This document shows positions 26,405 through 38,049 of a stretch of 64,000 bases of DNA, piece by piece. A program made the position numbers and the translations under genes. The notes below the pieces were generated by a model. That model was not told where the DNA came from, made no database searches, and worked only from the letters and a program-made list of their open reading frames with translations. Numbering within the stretch: the stretch's first letter is position 1; every line of letters begins with the position of its first letter. Source of the DNA: Tubulanus polymorphus (taxonomy: Eukaryota > Nemertea > Palaeonemertea > Tubulaniformes > Tubulanidae); assembly GCF_964204645.1 (NCBI RefSeq), contig NC_134032.1:4614916-4678915 (forward strand). The letters run 5' to 3'.

Positions 26405-29326
26405 ATGATGGATGATTTTATTAGAAGCCTTTTTATGAGTGGACATCAATACTCCGATATTGTTAATCTAATCTACCTTGATTGTGGTCGAACAATGAGG
26501 TAAGTTATAATTTCCATATACACGTAAGAATCAATCACAGTATTGAACGGAACGGCGCTATTGCATGTTTGTCTACCACCCCATCACGACCTAATACAAA
26601 TTAATGTGGATTGTTGTGACTCCATGGTTGTATGGACAGGGGTTTCACTGTTGCCTAGGCCTCATACCCGACAGCTTTTTCACGGTCATATAGTGTAACT
26701 TTTATCAAGTGATAGCATCATAGGTGCGCACGAGGGGGTTATTGCAGTTTTCGCTTATTGTTTCATGGATTACATGTTAATTTTTAAAACTAAGAGTAGT
26801 TTATCATTCGATCACTCACTCATGACAACATTCATATATTTCTCAATGTTTCAGTGTGCGTCAATTAAAGCGCCATCTGAAAAGAATGGGCTTGAAGAGG
26901 AATAAAAATTATAGTTTTGAAGACGTCGTTCATGCAGTTTCGGTAAAGATTCTTACACAATTTCTTCTTTACCGCCTTCTTTTCTTCTGATAATATATTT
27001 GAGAAACAATGGATTTTACGCACTAAACCTCCTGCCAAGAACTTGAAATCAAAATTAATCGAGAAATCAAAATAGAATCGAACACAAAATGCAGTATGAA
27101 TATAATCAAAGTAAAATAAAGAGGAGAAAATTCATTGAACTAGTAATTATCTCATTATCATTCGATATTTTAGAGTGAATTGAGTGGCAGCGGCTCTTGT
27201 TTAGGTTATAGGAGCATGACGGACAGGCTGCGTCATCGATATGGTATCAAAACTCCGAGGTGAGTTTTCCGGAGGCGTAGAGGTCTGTCGTCCTAGAATA
27301 TATAGGCCTACATGAAATCTTGGTCGATATGTACCCTTATCGAGAATGCATATATTCTATTTTCAAGGAGTCTGGTAGCTAGGGTTCTTCGGGAACTAGA
27401 TGAGGAAGGAGTTGCAGATCGTTCGAATGGAGTTTTGAGACGTCGTCGATATTCGAACAAAGGACCCAATTACCTTATACATGTTGATGGATACGATAAA
27501 CTAAAGCCTTATGGGTTTTGTATTCACGGGGCTATGGATGGGTAAGAAATTATAGATTTCACTGATTCAAGATTTATCAGCACTGAACGGTGGCCCGACA
27601 CCGCCCGGGCTCTTCGTCCGTTAGGACAAGTTACGGTGGATGTTATATATAACATTGTAACCACCTGTTTGTTTCTATTGTTCAGATTTGTTTGTTTTTT
27701 TAATCTCTGTGTTTTATTTTATTGACATATCTGTCTCATGTAATATCTGTAAGTATAAGGACGCAATAAATTTGGAATTGAATTGAATTGAATTGGTGGG
27801 ATTCGAACCCATCCTAATTTAAATCCTCGAGCAATGACAGAAGTAACCTCTCACAGTTCTATCAAAACTAAAGTAAACTTAAGTTTCTGCTATAGGCCTA
27901 TTTTCTAAGATTTTGGGTAGTAGACACAAACTATTACTGTGGTATATGAACGGTCACAATGACAAGCTAGGATGGAAACAAGAATATATGCCACAGACCA
28001 CAATTCAGGGGGCATTTTCATATATTTTTAGGTTTTCAAGGAGAATCCTGTGGTTGAAGGTTGCCAGTACGAATAATGATCCATCGGTCATTGGGTATTA
28101 CTTCACTGATTACATCAAACAAATTGCAGGTTAGAGAAAATGATGTTATTTTCCGTTAAATTTAGATGTAAGTAAGTAACGGCACCGTACGAATATACAA
28201 TAATAGGCCTACAGTATATTTATCACCAAAAAAATCACTAACTTCTATGACAAAAATCGATTACAAGCTTTGACATACAATATTTTAGTGGTATGAACCA
28301 TCCATTGATCTTCTGCAGGTGTCCCTCGGTGCATACGAATCGACGCCGGAACTGAAAATGTTCTACTCTGTGAAATACAGCGATCCTTTCGGGCCGATGA
28401 CAATGACGACATGGCTGGAGATATGAGCGTCTTGATCGGTAAATCAACCAGCAACCAGGTGTGCAATGTATAACCTTGGCTAAATTTGTTTGGAAGCGGA
28501 TTTTGAAGATGGCAATGCGGTATATCAAATAAATATTTCAAAATTGTGTAATATATTTTTTCAGAGGATCGAACGATTTTGGCGAACACTACGAAACTCC
28601 GTTGGCCAATTCTGGATGAATATGTTTAAGGACATGAGTGACACTGGCATTTTTTCCAATGCAGATGCTGTTCATGTGTAGGTTGACTTCTGTCTTAGAT
28701 TCAATTTTTGTGGAATTTTGTTATATTAGGATGAATATAAAGTAATATGGAAACAATCTTTTTTCTTTTAGTGAAACGATACGATTTTGTTTCCACCAAC
28801 TTATAGAACAAGATCTTGAAGACTTCCGCAATGAATGGAATAGTCACAGAATAAGGCGTCAAAGAAATTGTGATGTACCATGTTCTAAACCGGATCTTTT
28901 ATATTTTGCACCAGAATTATTTGGTATGTACACAAGACAGCCCATACGTACAAAATGTGAAATCTTAAAGTCAGATGATGAGATTGGAATTGAAATGTTA
29001 CTATATAGCATGATTATCCAAAAATTGCATCTAGCGTAACGAGGCCTGTGTACTGTACAGCAGCTTACAGATATTTTGTGATAACAATTACTTTTGTTTT
29101 GAATTTCAATTCCATTTTAGGTACTACTGATCATAAAATTGAAATCAATTATGAAGACGTCATCGATGTTCAAGCTGAATTCTGCAAACAGCCAAACGAT
29201 CGTGGTAGCAGTGAACCTGACTTTCCAACAATGTGTGACAATATCATGGCTGTTAATGGATTTTCACTGCCGCAGTCTGCTGATGAAGCCTACGATTTGT
29301 ACATTCAACTATTGGGCCAATTTTAA
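26405..29326 (+). CDS. Transposon DDE (rve-type) integrase, nine exons
   Basis: Predicted exons, all with GT..AG borders and continuous phase: 26405-26499, 26855-26942, 27173-27259, 27368-27541, 28032-28129, 28319-28458, 28565-28680, 28772-28923, 29121-29326. The product begins with a helix-turn-helix-like region (SGHQYSDIVNLI ... RQLKRHLKRMGLKRN). The catalytic core follows: GPNYLIHVDGYDKLKPYGF holds the first Asp, RCIRIDAGTEN the second, RIERFWRTLRN the Glu. This is the integrase family seen beside animal transposons with the GPNYLWHIDGYDKLKPFG signature. Exon frames show no stop or frameshift, so the enzyme may still be functional. It starts 85 bases inside the left subterminal array. Confidence 0.8.
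27575..27800 (+). repeat. 3' end of a LINE-like or SINE element in an integrase intron
   Basis: A segment with GCCCGGGCTCTTCGTCCG, then GGACGCAATAAATTTG and a (GAATT)n tail ending near 27796, typical of the 3' ends of non-LTR retroelements. It lies in the intron between exons 4 and 5 and contains no coding frame. Confidence 0.5.
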
Positions 29327-30779
29327 TTTTTAAAACGACACCCTTCATATCGCCAAGATTGAAAACACAAGCTTTCTTTTGCATTGTACATGTAGTCTTT
29401 ACTTATTTCCAACAAATAGAATGTATGCTGTAATACAAATTAAAGTATGCCATAATTTTTAATACACGTAATCATTTTTCATTCTTCATGAAACTAGTGG
29501 AAGCATTATGTGGTCATTTAACAACATTCATAACAAGATTCATTACGAGTGAGCCAAGTCAGAATAAACCTCGAAATACTTTTTAACCCACTTATTAGCC
29601 CATTGTTCTATAAAGAAATAGCTGTGTTGTGACCTTTTGGAACAAAAAGGTCACAACACAGTTATCTCATTTTAGGATTCTCCTGCATCGTTTGTTATAT
29701 GATATAACATTAAACTTTGATTTAACCATTTTTTGGATCGGGTAGTTTTGAATGGTTTTTTGAGAAAAAATCAACACGTCTTTGCTCTCGATTTTTAATA
29801 ATTGTTGGTACTGTCATAGGACATCTCACATCGAATTGGGTTCACCCAGTGTATCTGTCTTACCACCAGGAGAGTTGATTATCCCAGGACACTTCTGTAG
29901 TATGAGGTAAAAGCAACGAAAGAAATACACGACGTATCAGAAGATTTACGAGTACAACGACTTATAAGTGTATCATGTTATCCTTTATTTGCCCAATAAT
30001 ATACACTAAACTACTTGACAAGTTTATGTTCTGCTATCTACAGATACAAGAGAACATTATGTCAGTGTCTTACATGCATTCACGCATCAGATATATATTG
30101 ACAAATCCTGACAATACGGATTAAGCGGGAAGTGCTTTGAAGTGCTCGACAATCTAACAATTTCAAACATGTTGATATCTTTCTCAAAAAAGGTCACATG
30201 ACGGCCAGGATTGCGTAAAAATTTGATTTAATATATGAATGGATCAACTAGTACAATAATTTAGTGAAATAGATAACGGTTTTTGAGTCCATATGGCGAA
30301 ATCCGACAGACTACAATTGCTGACTATAACTTTTTTCACTCCCTTCAGGCCCCTGTCAAAAATTTACTGTTTGTATGATGTTCTATCCATGTATTTATCC
30401 AGGAATTATTCTATCCAGGAATTATTAATTGATGTCGAAATATATCTACAAATAGCTCTAATACTCCATTTTGTATAACCTCCCAAAAAGACCGCCATTT
30501 TCTTTTTCAAATGAAGATAGACTGACCGAATGACTGAGAAAAATTATATTGATTCAGCAAATTTTTACAAAATCCTTGTTTAGGTTAATTCTTTTAAATG
30601 AAATGCAAATTATCACTATTATGAACTTGTATCATGCAGATTGAAGAGCAGTTCCTTGATTGTTCAATGCATTATTATTAAATTTGATTGCTTGTAAATT
30701 CTCCGGACGAACGAAAAGTGAACGCAATAGCTGAATAGCTCCCAAGTGAGCTAAAAACAATACATGTAATCCGATTTAA
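29327..30779. other. Convergent intergenic region within the transposon
   Basis: 1.45 kb between the integrase stop and the HECT stop. Apart from the hairpin at 29622-29661 I see no gene or repeat; AT-rich. Confidence 0.5.
29622..29661. repeat. Perfect 17-bp inverted repeat (hairpin)
   Basis: CTGTGTTGTGACCTTTT (29622-29638) and its exact reverse complement (29645-29661) are separated by six bases. It lies between the convergent 3' ends of the integrase and HECT genes. Confidence 0.9.
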
Positions 30780-31181
30780 CTACGCATCTGTGAAAGTATG
30801 GCTAGCTCCTATAACTGCAAAGTCCATGTAACTTTTGAATTGTTCATATGTTGTATGTACAGGAATAGATAGTACGTTGCAACACGTATTCGCCGTTGGA
30901 AAGTTCTTCGTCGCATCACTGATATCATCAGGGTGACGAAATTGGAGTTGAAGAGGTGGATCAAATCCGAGAATGGGAACCTGTTCCAAACCGGTGACAA
31001 ACCGGAGAAAGTCAATCATTTGATCTCCTAACAGAAAAGAATATAACAAGAATACAACATTTCCTCATTTTCATTTATAAATTTGGGTGTTTTAGTACGA
31101 TATACCTTCAATGTCTGTCAGGTATTCTCGAAACCATCCATACGATTTGTTTTCTAGAAGAGGAGGAGTCTAGAAGAGGAG

Positions 31182-31410
31182 TTAGTTTGTATCATCTCTG
31201 ATTACTTGAATTAGTCTCTTTGTCTCTGGATTGTATATATATCTCATAATTTCTGTAGTATCTCATTATTCCTGAAGATGACTATTAGGATATAGTCGAA
31301 ACGTTGAATAAACTACTATCTCGAAGTTTTCATTTTCGGACTTTTTATTATCATTGTGGGATTCTCTCCTCATCGCGTCAACACGGATATTGTGTTCTAC
31401 CTATCGTGAT
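31182..31410 (+). repeat. Left direct repeat (pLTR) of the Penelope-like element
   Basis: 229 bp repeated at 34040-34268. It contains CCTGAAGATGACTATTAGG followed by ATAGTCGAAACG: a 6-bp stem (GACTAT/ATAGTC) between CTGAAGAT and GAAAC, resembling the reduced hammerhead-type motif of Penelope-like elements but with CTGAAGA instead of CTGATGA. Confidence 0.85.
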
Positions 31411-31411
31411 C

Positions 31412-33814
31412 ATGCTACCCACGGATCGAAATATCGTATTAAAATTCTTCTTCTTCACGTTCCCGTACCTCGTCGCTAGCTTCCGAAATTATGAGAAATG
31501 CTATATCAAATCCAGGACTGCTAAAAGTAAAGTCAAGTTCCTTCAGGAGTGTTATGCTGAAAAAGTGGTTCCGCGATCACTTTCTTGGATTTGGAAATAC
31601 GACTCCAGCTCTGCGTTTCCACCCGAAGCTAACAAGCAACTCAAATTCGCTATAGATCGTGCTAAGGAAGACTGTAACTATCAGTTCTACAAATTCCGTC
31701 AATCTCAAAATTATTTGAAGTCACACGTACCGGACCTATTCCTCTGGAAATCGCTCTCCACTATTGTTCAAGGCTCTGGAAAATATCATCAGCACAGAAA
31801 GTCCGTGGATCTTACCAACCAACTGAATAAACTCATTGATTCCAGCCCTTGGACTAGATTTAGCAACACCGAAAACATAGTAAATTTGTCTTCAACCACG
31901 TTATCTTCTACTCAGTGTCAACTTCTCGGCTACGGTTTGAATTTTTCTCTTCCTCATCAAGATAAACATGTTTTAGACTTTGTCACCCAATTGGAATATC
32001 GCAAATCATCTCCGAACAGTTTGGACTATAACTTTATATTCATGAATCTACAGGCTATATGCGATCAACTCAACAGGAACCTTTTTGAATATCTACCTCG
32101 TCGATTTCGGCTCGCCCTCCAAGAACTACGGAAGTTAAAGACTATTAAAATATCTAAGGCTGATAAAGGTGGCAAGATTGTGATTTTAGATCTGGATAAT
32201 TATAATGTTAAAATGCAATCTCTCTTGGATAATCCTGGTGTTTATAAGAAACTTAAATCGAATCCTCTTCCCCGTATGCAAGCTAATTTCAACAGAAGTC
32301 TTTTGGATATTATAAAACGTTTCCCCTCCGCTAAAGAAACTCTGAATAAGTTCCATTCACGTCTTCCCTCTTTACCATATATCTATGGATTGCCTAAAAT
32401 TCATAAAGATAATGTTCCACTGCGCCCTATAGTCTCCAATTGTAATTCTCCTACATACCGGTTATCTAAATTTCTCGCGAAACAGTTATCTCCGGTGCTC
32501 GGTTCGTTCTCTCCGTCGCACCTTCGCCATAATCAACACTTACTTGAACGTATTAAGAATATTATCCCTGGCAACGACAAATTTATATCATTTGATGTTA
32601 CTTCCCTTTTTACCAATGTTCCTCTTGGACCTACTCTTGATTTCTTAAAACGCAGATTACCATCACTTAACATTAACTTCGGCATTCCTACGGATTGTAT
32701 CATCGACCTTATCTCTATTTGTACGACGGACTCCTTTTTTGAATTCAACAATTGTTTTTACGAACAGACATTCGGTATCGCTATGGGAAATCCTCTAAGT
32801 CCTATTCTAGCTAATTTATTCCTAGAACATGTTGAATCTGAAATATTGCCTCTTTACACTGATATTCACCCTAAAATCTGGCTCAGATATGTTGACGATG
32901 TTCTGGCTTTGGTTCCCTTTGACTTCAATGTTGATAACTTTCTTATATATTTAAACTCCCTTTACCCGTCTCTGGCTTTTACGTATGAATGGGAATCTAA
33001 TAGTAAAATACCTTTTCTGGATGTTTTGATTTTTAACTGTGGATCCTTTTTGAAATTCGCGGTTTATAGGAAACCTACCAACGCTGAATCTTACCTCCAT
33101 TACTTCTCTTTTACTTCTCCGGATATTAAACTCGGTTTAGCTCAAGGATTATTTCTTCGCGCTTTGAGAATTTGCGACCCCTCATTTCTACCCGATGAAA
33201 TTCACCATATTAACCAATCTCTCAAAAAACTTGCCTACCCCGATTTCCTATTGAAAAAAGCTCTACTTAAAGCTCGTACTACGCATTTTAGAAATAACAA
33301 CCTTAGAACTCCTACGTTGGCTACCGATAAACAGCCTATCATTGTACCGTATGTACCTTTCCTCGAGAATTCTAAAGTTTCTCTTCGGTCACTAAATAAA
33401 CAACTCATCTTTAAATACAATAATAAACTTAGTAACATATTGATTAACAACAAACCGAAAACCGAATCCCTAAACTGTGGAATTTATAAAATACCTTGTA
33501 AAGTTTGCGACAAAGTATATATAGGAGAAACAGGTCGGAATCTTAATCAACGCATAAAAGAGCATAAATTAGATGTAAAAAACTTTAAACCTGAAAGCGG
33601 AGTTGCTAGTCATGTTTTTCAGACTTCACACAATTTTGATTTTGCTAATGCTGAATTAGTTTACCCTTGCAGCGATAAAACTAGAAGACATATTTTGGAA
33701 TCTGCATTAATTATTGAAAATTCGAACAACGTTGTAAACCTTAATAATGGTTTTTCACCCCATAATAAACTTATATCAAAATTCCTCTGTAAACTGGTTA
33801 AACTCAACACTTGA
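31412..33814 (+). CDS. Penelope-like reverse transcriptase with GIY-YIG endonuclease
   Basis: 800 residues from the ATG at 31412; the frame is open upstream to 31304 but that part lies in the terminal repeat. Reverse transcriptase motifs: LPYIYGLPKIHKDNVPLRPI, FISFDVTSLFTNVPL, GIAMGNPLSPILANLF and RYVDDVLAL (the YVDD catalytic pair), then IPFLDVLIF. The C-terminus carries the GIY-YIG endonuclease: CGIYKIPCKVCDKVYIGETG, then R and H residues in NQRIKEHK. This RT plus GIY-YIG order defines canonical endonuclease-positive Penelope-like elements. No stop or frameshift is seen. Transcription is opposite to the HECT gene it interrupts. Confidence 0.93.
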   Translation: MLPTDRNIVLKFFFFTFPYLVASFRNYEKCYIKSRTAKSKVKFLQECYAEKVVPRSLSWIWKYDSSSAFPPEANKQLKFAIDRAKEDCNYQFYKFRQSQNYLKSHVPDLFLWKSLSTIVQGSGKYHQHRKSVDLTNQLNKLIDSSPWTRFSNTENIVNLSSTTLSSTQCQLLGYGLNFSLPHQDKHVLDFVTQLEYRKSSPNSLDYNFIFMNLQAICDQLNRNLFEYLPRRFRLALQELRKLKTIKISKADKGGKIVILDLDNYNVKMQSLLDNPGVYKKLKSNPLPRMQANFNRSLLDIIKRFPSAKETLNKFHSRLPSLPYIYGLPKIHKDNVPLRPIVSNCNSPTYRLSKFLAKQLSPVLGSFSPSHLRHNQHLLERIKNIIPGNDKFISFDVTSLFTNVPLGPTLDFLKRRLPSLNINFGIPTDCIIDLISICTTDSFFEFNNCFYEQTFGIAMGNPLSPILANLFLEHVESEILPLYTDIHPKIWLRYVDDVLALVPFDFNVDNFLIYLNSLYPSLAFTYEWESNSKIPFLDVLIFNCGSFLKFAVYRKPTNAESYLHYFSFTSPDIKLGLAQGLFLRALRICDPSFLPDEIHHINQSLKKLAYPDFLLKKALLKARTTHFRNNNLRTPTLATDKQPIIVPYVPFLENSKVSLRSLNKQLIFKYNNKLSNILINNKPKTESLNCGIYKIPCKVCDKVYIGETGRNLNQRIKEHKLDVKNFKPESGVASHVFQTSHNFDFANAELVYPCSDKTRRHILESALIIENSNNVVNLNNGFSPHNKLISKFLCKLVKLNT

Positions 33815-34039
33815 TTTCCCCTTTGATTATTTGTTATTTGTTCTCTCATCAATTTCGTCTCTGACTTAACTTGTATTCACCTTTGTTTTAATTTAAGTGC
33901 CCCTTAGTTTGTCTTTCTTTTTATTACTGACTTTAAGTTTCATTTATATTTATACTCACTATTGTTGTTTATAATCACCTCTTAGTTTGCTTCCCTTTAA
34001 TCTATTTTAGCGTGTAACTGTTTCTACGTTAATTTTCCT

Positions 34040-34268
34040 TTAGTTTGTATCATCTCTGATTACTTGAATTAGTCTCTTTGTCTCTGGATTGTATATATAT
34101 CTCATAATTTCTGTAGTATCTCATTATTCCTGAAGATGACTATTAGGATATAGTCGAAACGTTGAATAAACTACTATCTCGAAGTTTTCATTTTCGGACT
34201 TTTTATTATCATTGTGGGATTCTCTCCTCATCGCGTCAACACGGATATTGTGTTCTACCTATCGTGAT
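34040..34268 (+). repeat. Right direct repeat (pLTR) of the Penelope-like element
   Basis: Same 229 bp as 31182-31410, ending directly at the second copy of the 14-bp target duplication. Confidence 0.88.
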
Positions 34269-36718
34269 TGTTTTCTAGAAGTCGACGGTTTGTACCAATT
34301 TCGTTCCACAGAATATTATCAAAACTAAATGCCGATAAAACATCCTCTGCCGTAAAAATTCTGTTTGCACCGGCACAGAACACATCTCTCAATAGATGTG
34401 GATATGCACCTACATAAAACAGGAGTCCATTTTCTTCCAATCCACTCTTAAACCTGCAATGACATTAGAAATGTTTGATTTGAATTAGCCATTCGATATT
34501 TCGATAGATGACCTTTTATGTAGCGCTTCAAATACAATGAGATATTACTTAAGCAAGGACGAGTGTCCATAAAACCCACAAGACATTCATTGAATTAAAG
34601 ATACAGCCAATGGACACTTACTGTCTTAATGCTTCGCCTAAACGATGAACTGCCAGAAATACAGATAATGTTTTGATGAGTTTGTCCTTTTTTGAGAAAT
34701 GTGCATAATTTATGCACCCAGCAACCGATATAACGTTTTCATACTTTGTCACTAACCCATCAAAATCATCTGTAGTTGTACATTCTGAAATGTATAAAAA
34801 CGATATAAAGATAAACATGCAGTACAGGGGCGGAGCCAGGATTTTCAAAAATGTGTCTTTTTTCATGTATTTTGTGTTTTGAGGCACTGCTTCATCATCT
34901 CATTTATTCAAAATGTAAGCTTGTTCTTTGAGTATTCAAAAACTGAAAGAAATGATATGAAGGATATGCGGGGGGGGGGGGGCTTTGATCCGTACCTGTT
35001 GTAAACAACATTTTCAAAATAAAGGATAAAACTGTGTCAGCCATTATTCAGTGAGAAAAGCTAACATGAAGCAGAAAACCAATACTTAATGCTATTCATC
35101 TACATGTATCTTTTTCTTTCGTGTACTTATCTCTGTCAAAATATGTTTCTCTTCGCCTGCAGCATCAAACGGAACATCAGTTTCAACATTATCTAATATC
35201 ATGTTATATAGGAATCCATCCATAAATGTAGGAAGAGGTCCTCTGTGAGTGATGCTGTAAGATATAACCCTTCCAGCAGCGAGGTAATGTCGACTTTGTA
35301 GAGCTAGAATGAACAAAATGATCCTGGTTTTCAGATTGTGGTATGCTATCGAACGATATAAGCCCTACAAATGATATATTATGGAAATTTCCATGTCATA
35401 AGGTGTCCACACAATTAATTACCTGCTGCGTTTAGACTGAGGAATTTTCTATTTTCACTGCCAGTAAAAAGACTAGAGCTACTAAGCTGCCTCATGAAAA
35501 TAGTCAGAAATTCTCTGGTCGGCCCCCCACCGTCAATAGCGTCTTCTCCTACAAATAATACACCAAGTCTCTTTCTAGGACTCCAGTTCTTTCTCAATGC
35601 AGCCCTAAACCCGATTGAGAGCACTTCCTCTCTGTCACCAACATTTATCAAGTTGACACCATCGATATATTCATTGGGCGAAAGAGAATTCAATACATCT
35701 TTCAACGTAATTTCTTTGATGTGGTCATCGTTTATTACTATTGAAGAACCACTCTCACTGGAAAATGATTTATAGTATGTTATCTCATTCATATAAAATA
35801 GGTAAGAAAGCTCAACTGAAATCGAGCGCACTTGAAATCGCGAAAATTTGTGACATACCATATCGAATATCACCAGTTGGTTCACTCATCACAAAATTTG
35901 AGAAAACATGCGGATCTGTGGTCTGGCGAGTAGACGATAAAAGTGTCATAGTTGAATTACTAGCTTGAGCTGACATCTGACTTGTACAGGGTCTTGATAT
36001 GAGGGGGCTGATGCGTTCTGACATGGTCTGACATGTTGATAGTAAGTTAGTTGAAGATCTACTAGTTGGTTGCCGATTCGAAAATGAAAACGATGGCAGC
36101 CTATCTTCTGCTGATTGTGCAAGCATATTTTAGGCAGACTCTTGTGGATTCTGAAGGAATTGTGCTACTGGAAATTCTTCAGAACTCTCTGATGTATGGA
36201 TATATAGTCTAACAGGATACGACGCATCCTTAACGTACTCGTTTAGACAAAATGTTCGGCCATCAGGAAACTTTCTTTCAACTATTTTGCCAGTAAAATT
36301 TGCTATAAAGACATCCAAATTGCTGAGTTTCAAATTCATAGCTTTTGAAATTCCATCTGGGAAGAAAAGTTCCACAGCCTTCTGACATAAAGTATCATAA
36401 TCTGCAAATTTTTCAATGTCTAAAGAATGGTTGCCACCACCATTCGCGATACCTATAAGAGCAAAATCTGATTTTCCAGATTTTCTATGCTTCCATCCAA
36501 ATTTAATTCGCGTTGTGTTTTTTGAAGCATTAGCGTTTTTTTCAGTTTTTCTGAACTTGGTCTTTTGGATGCAGGAATCTTTCCCCGCAAACGACTAATG
36601 ACTGCTGATGCATTACCTAAAATGAACATATAACATGTCAGATAGGAAGATTTGATACAGACGTGGCCCACATGTTCACTAGGAAAAGGGTAGTGGCACT
36701 GCCTCACAAACAATCCGG

Positions 36719-38049
36719 CATCTTTGTCTCAGTCGATTCCGATCGCCTACAGCTACAATTCCTAAAGCTTCAAAATCTGCATCGGTTAATGGTACCACAT
36801 CTTGTAAACCTATCTAGAAATGTACGAAAAGTCAAATTAGAAATATACATCTTGTAACCTGTTTACAATCAAGGCATGTCCGACTACTCAAAATTTGCTT
36901 TGAAAGCAATCAAAGATTTAACATATATATGTAGCTTACCTTGTTATCTTTGAATACTTGTATGAAGTCTCCCAAATCCAAATCTAGAAGAACTTGGTCG
37001 ATGGACTATTTAAAAAGTAAGAAGAAAAACATACCTAATAATTACAATGGCATGAGGCTGCAAGTAACTTTACGTGCCTCAGGCCAGTTCGGGAAGAATT
37101 GTATAAGACTGGTTGCCGCTTAACCATGTTACTGGCCTGAGGCAATGTCTCGTGAGCTTCCTGACTCCTGACTACGAGAGCGGGACGACCTCATAAATAA
37201 ATATTTTAAGATGTGGGTTTTCATATGAAAAGTATTAGCCTCGATCAAAATGAAGAAAAAAAGTTGGGTTACCTGCCCCTTAACTCGAACCTTTCACTGC
37301 TAAATGTGTTTATCTTAAATGTAAATAGACCCGACCCCTTTCCAGAGTTCAGGCAAAGACAGGATAGGTTTTCCCTTACTAGATAGATGGCGTATGGGTT
37401 GTCAGGCTTACATGTATTATACGTAGGCCTAAACACGCTAAAATACTTTACATCGTCTGAATTCAACAAAAGTTTATTGATTTTAGTACGGGCACGCATT
37501 GGAGGCATGCCGACCCCCAATCACCCCAAATCTCGTTGTTACAACTATCTGAGCTTGCGGAAAATAAGTTTGGCCGAATTCGAAAATATTATTATATCAC
37601 CAATACTACACAAACATTACTGAGTGAATCGGCTTAGACCCGGGTACATGACCTTTATCCACTGGGAAGTGATTAAAACCGTCTAACGATCCATTGTTTA
37701 ATGATATGTAAAAGTAGGCCTACACTAATGATTAATAGCCATATAACGATCAAGCAATTGAATCAAAAGTTTATATTTACATCTGTTTCTTGAGGATGAT
37801 TAGCCATCTTCTTCGAGCGACCATGCAACAAGAGCGTGCTACCTCTATGAACATGGGGCACGGCACTCTTGTACGTAATGCGATCAGGATCGATAAAAAA
37901 TAATTCATTAAGCCTTTGTTGTTGCGCGCGCGCAAAAACAAACATTCGTTTTTGCGCGCGCGCAAAAACAAAGATTTAGCGCGCAAAAACGGATTATTTC
38001 GTTTTTGCGCGTTAAAAGTTTGTTTTTGCGCGGTAATATTTGTTTTCGC
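36719..38049. repeat. 1.33 kb tandem duplication, unit A
   Basis: Runs from CATCTTTGTCTCAGTCGATT to the palindromic array near 38,046 and is repeated at an offset of 1,333 bp with very few differences (for example C or T at the 36,741 and 38,074 equivalents). It includes the two SAM exons and the start of the right subterminal array. Confidence 0.88.
37918..38046. repeat. Partial palindromic array inside unit A
   Basis: About 130 bp of the TTTTTGCGCGCGCGCAAAAA and CGCGCAAAAACGG modules, cut off at TTTGTTTTCGCGGCATC where unit B begins. The array was therefore the right breakpoint of the duplication. Confidence 0.85.

Larger units (their letters stand above)
31161..34267 (+). mobile_element. 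Penelope-like retroelement inserted in the HECT exon
   Basis: Flanked by the 14-bp direct repeat TTGTTTTCTAGAAG (31147-31160 and 34268-34281). It has 229-bp direct terminal repeats (31182-31410 and 34040-34268) that look identical, and one intact ORF. Identical repeats and an open frame point to a recent insertion. Confidence 0.88.
30780..37006 (-). pseudogene. SAM-HECT E3 ubiquitin ligase of the transposon, broken
   Basis: Exons read on the - strand: SAM domain in two exons (about 37006-36940 and 36813-36700; VVPLTDADFEALGIVAVGDR is the SAM core). Next is a long exon from about 36590 to 35866 (IKFGWKHRKSGKSDF ... GGG ... VELFFPDG). HECT exons: 35757-35423 (DGGGPTREFL), 35303-35127 (GPLPTFMDG), 34784-34622, 34453 to 34268 continuing at 31160-31108, and 31027-30780. 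The last carries the catalytic Cys region PTANTCCNVLSIP. Splice sites are GT..AG. HECT ligases pass ubiquitin to substrates through that Cys. Breaks: an in-frame TAA near 36,130 and a Penelope-like element in the penultimate exon. The domain plan resembles the G2E3-like HECT proteins common in fish and invertebrate genomes. Confidence 0.75.

Noticed and set aside
25568-26449. Long open frames rich in Cys-Ala-Arg-Ala-Lys on both strands
   Set aside because: They run through palindromic GCGCAAAAAC repeats that are open in several frames at once; the same occurs at 37.9-38.1 and 39.2-39.9 kb.
31304-31411. N-terminal extension of the Penelope-like ORF
   Set aside because: These 36 codons lie in the terminal direct repeat and are repeated at 34,162-34,268; the ATG at 31412 is just outside it.
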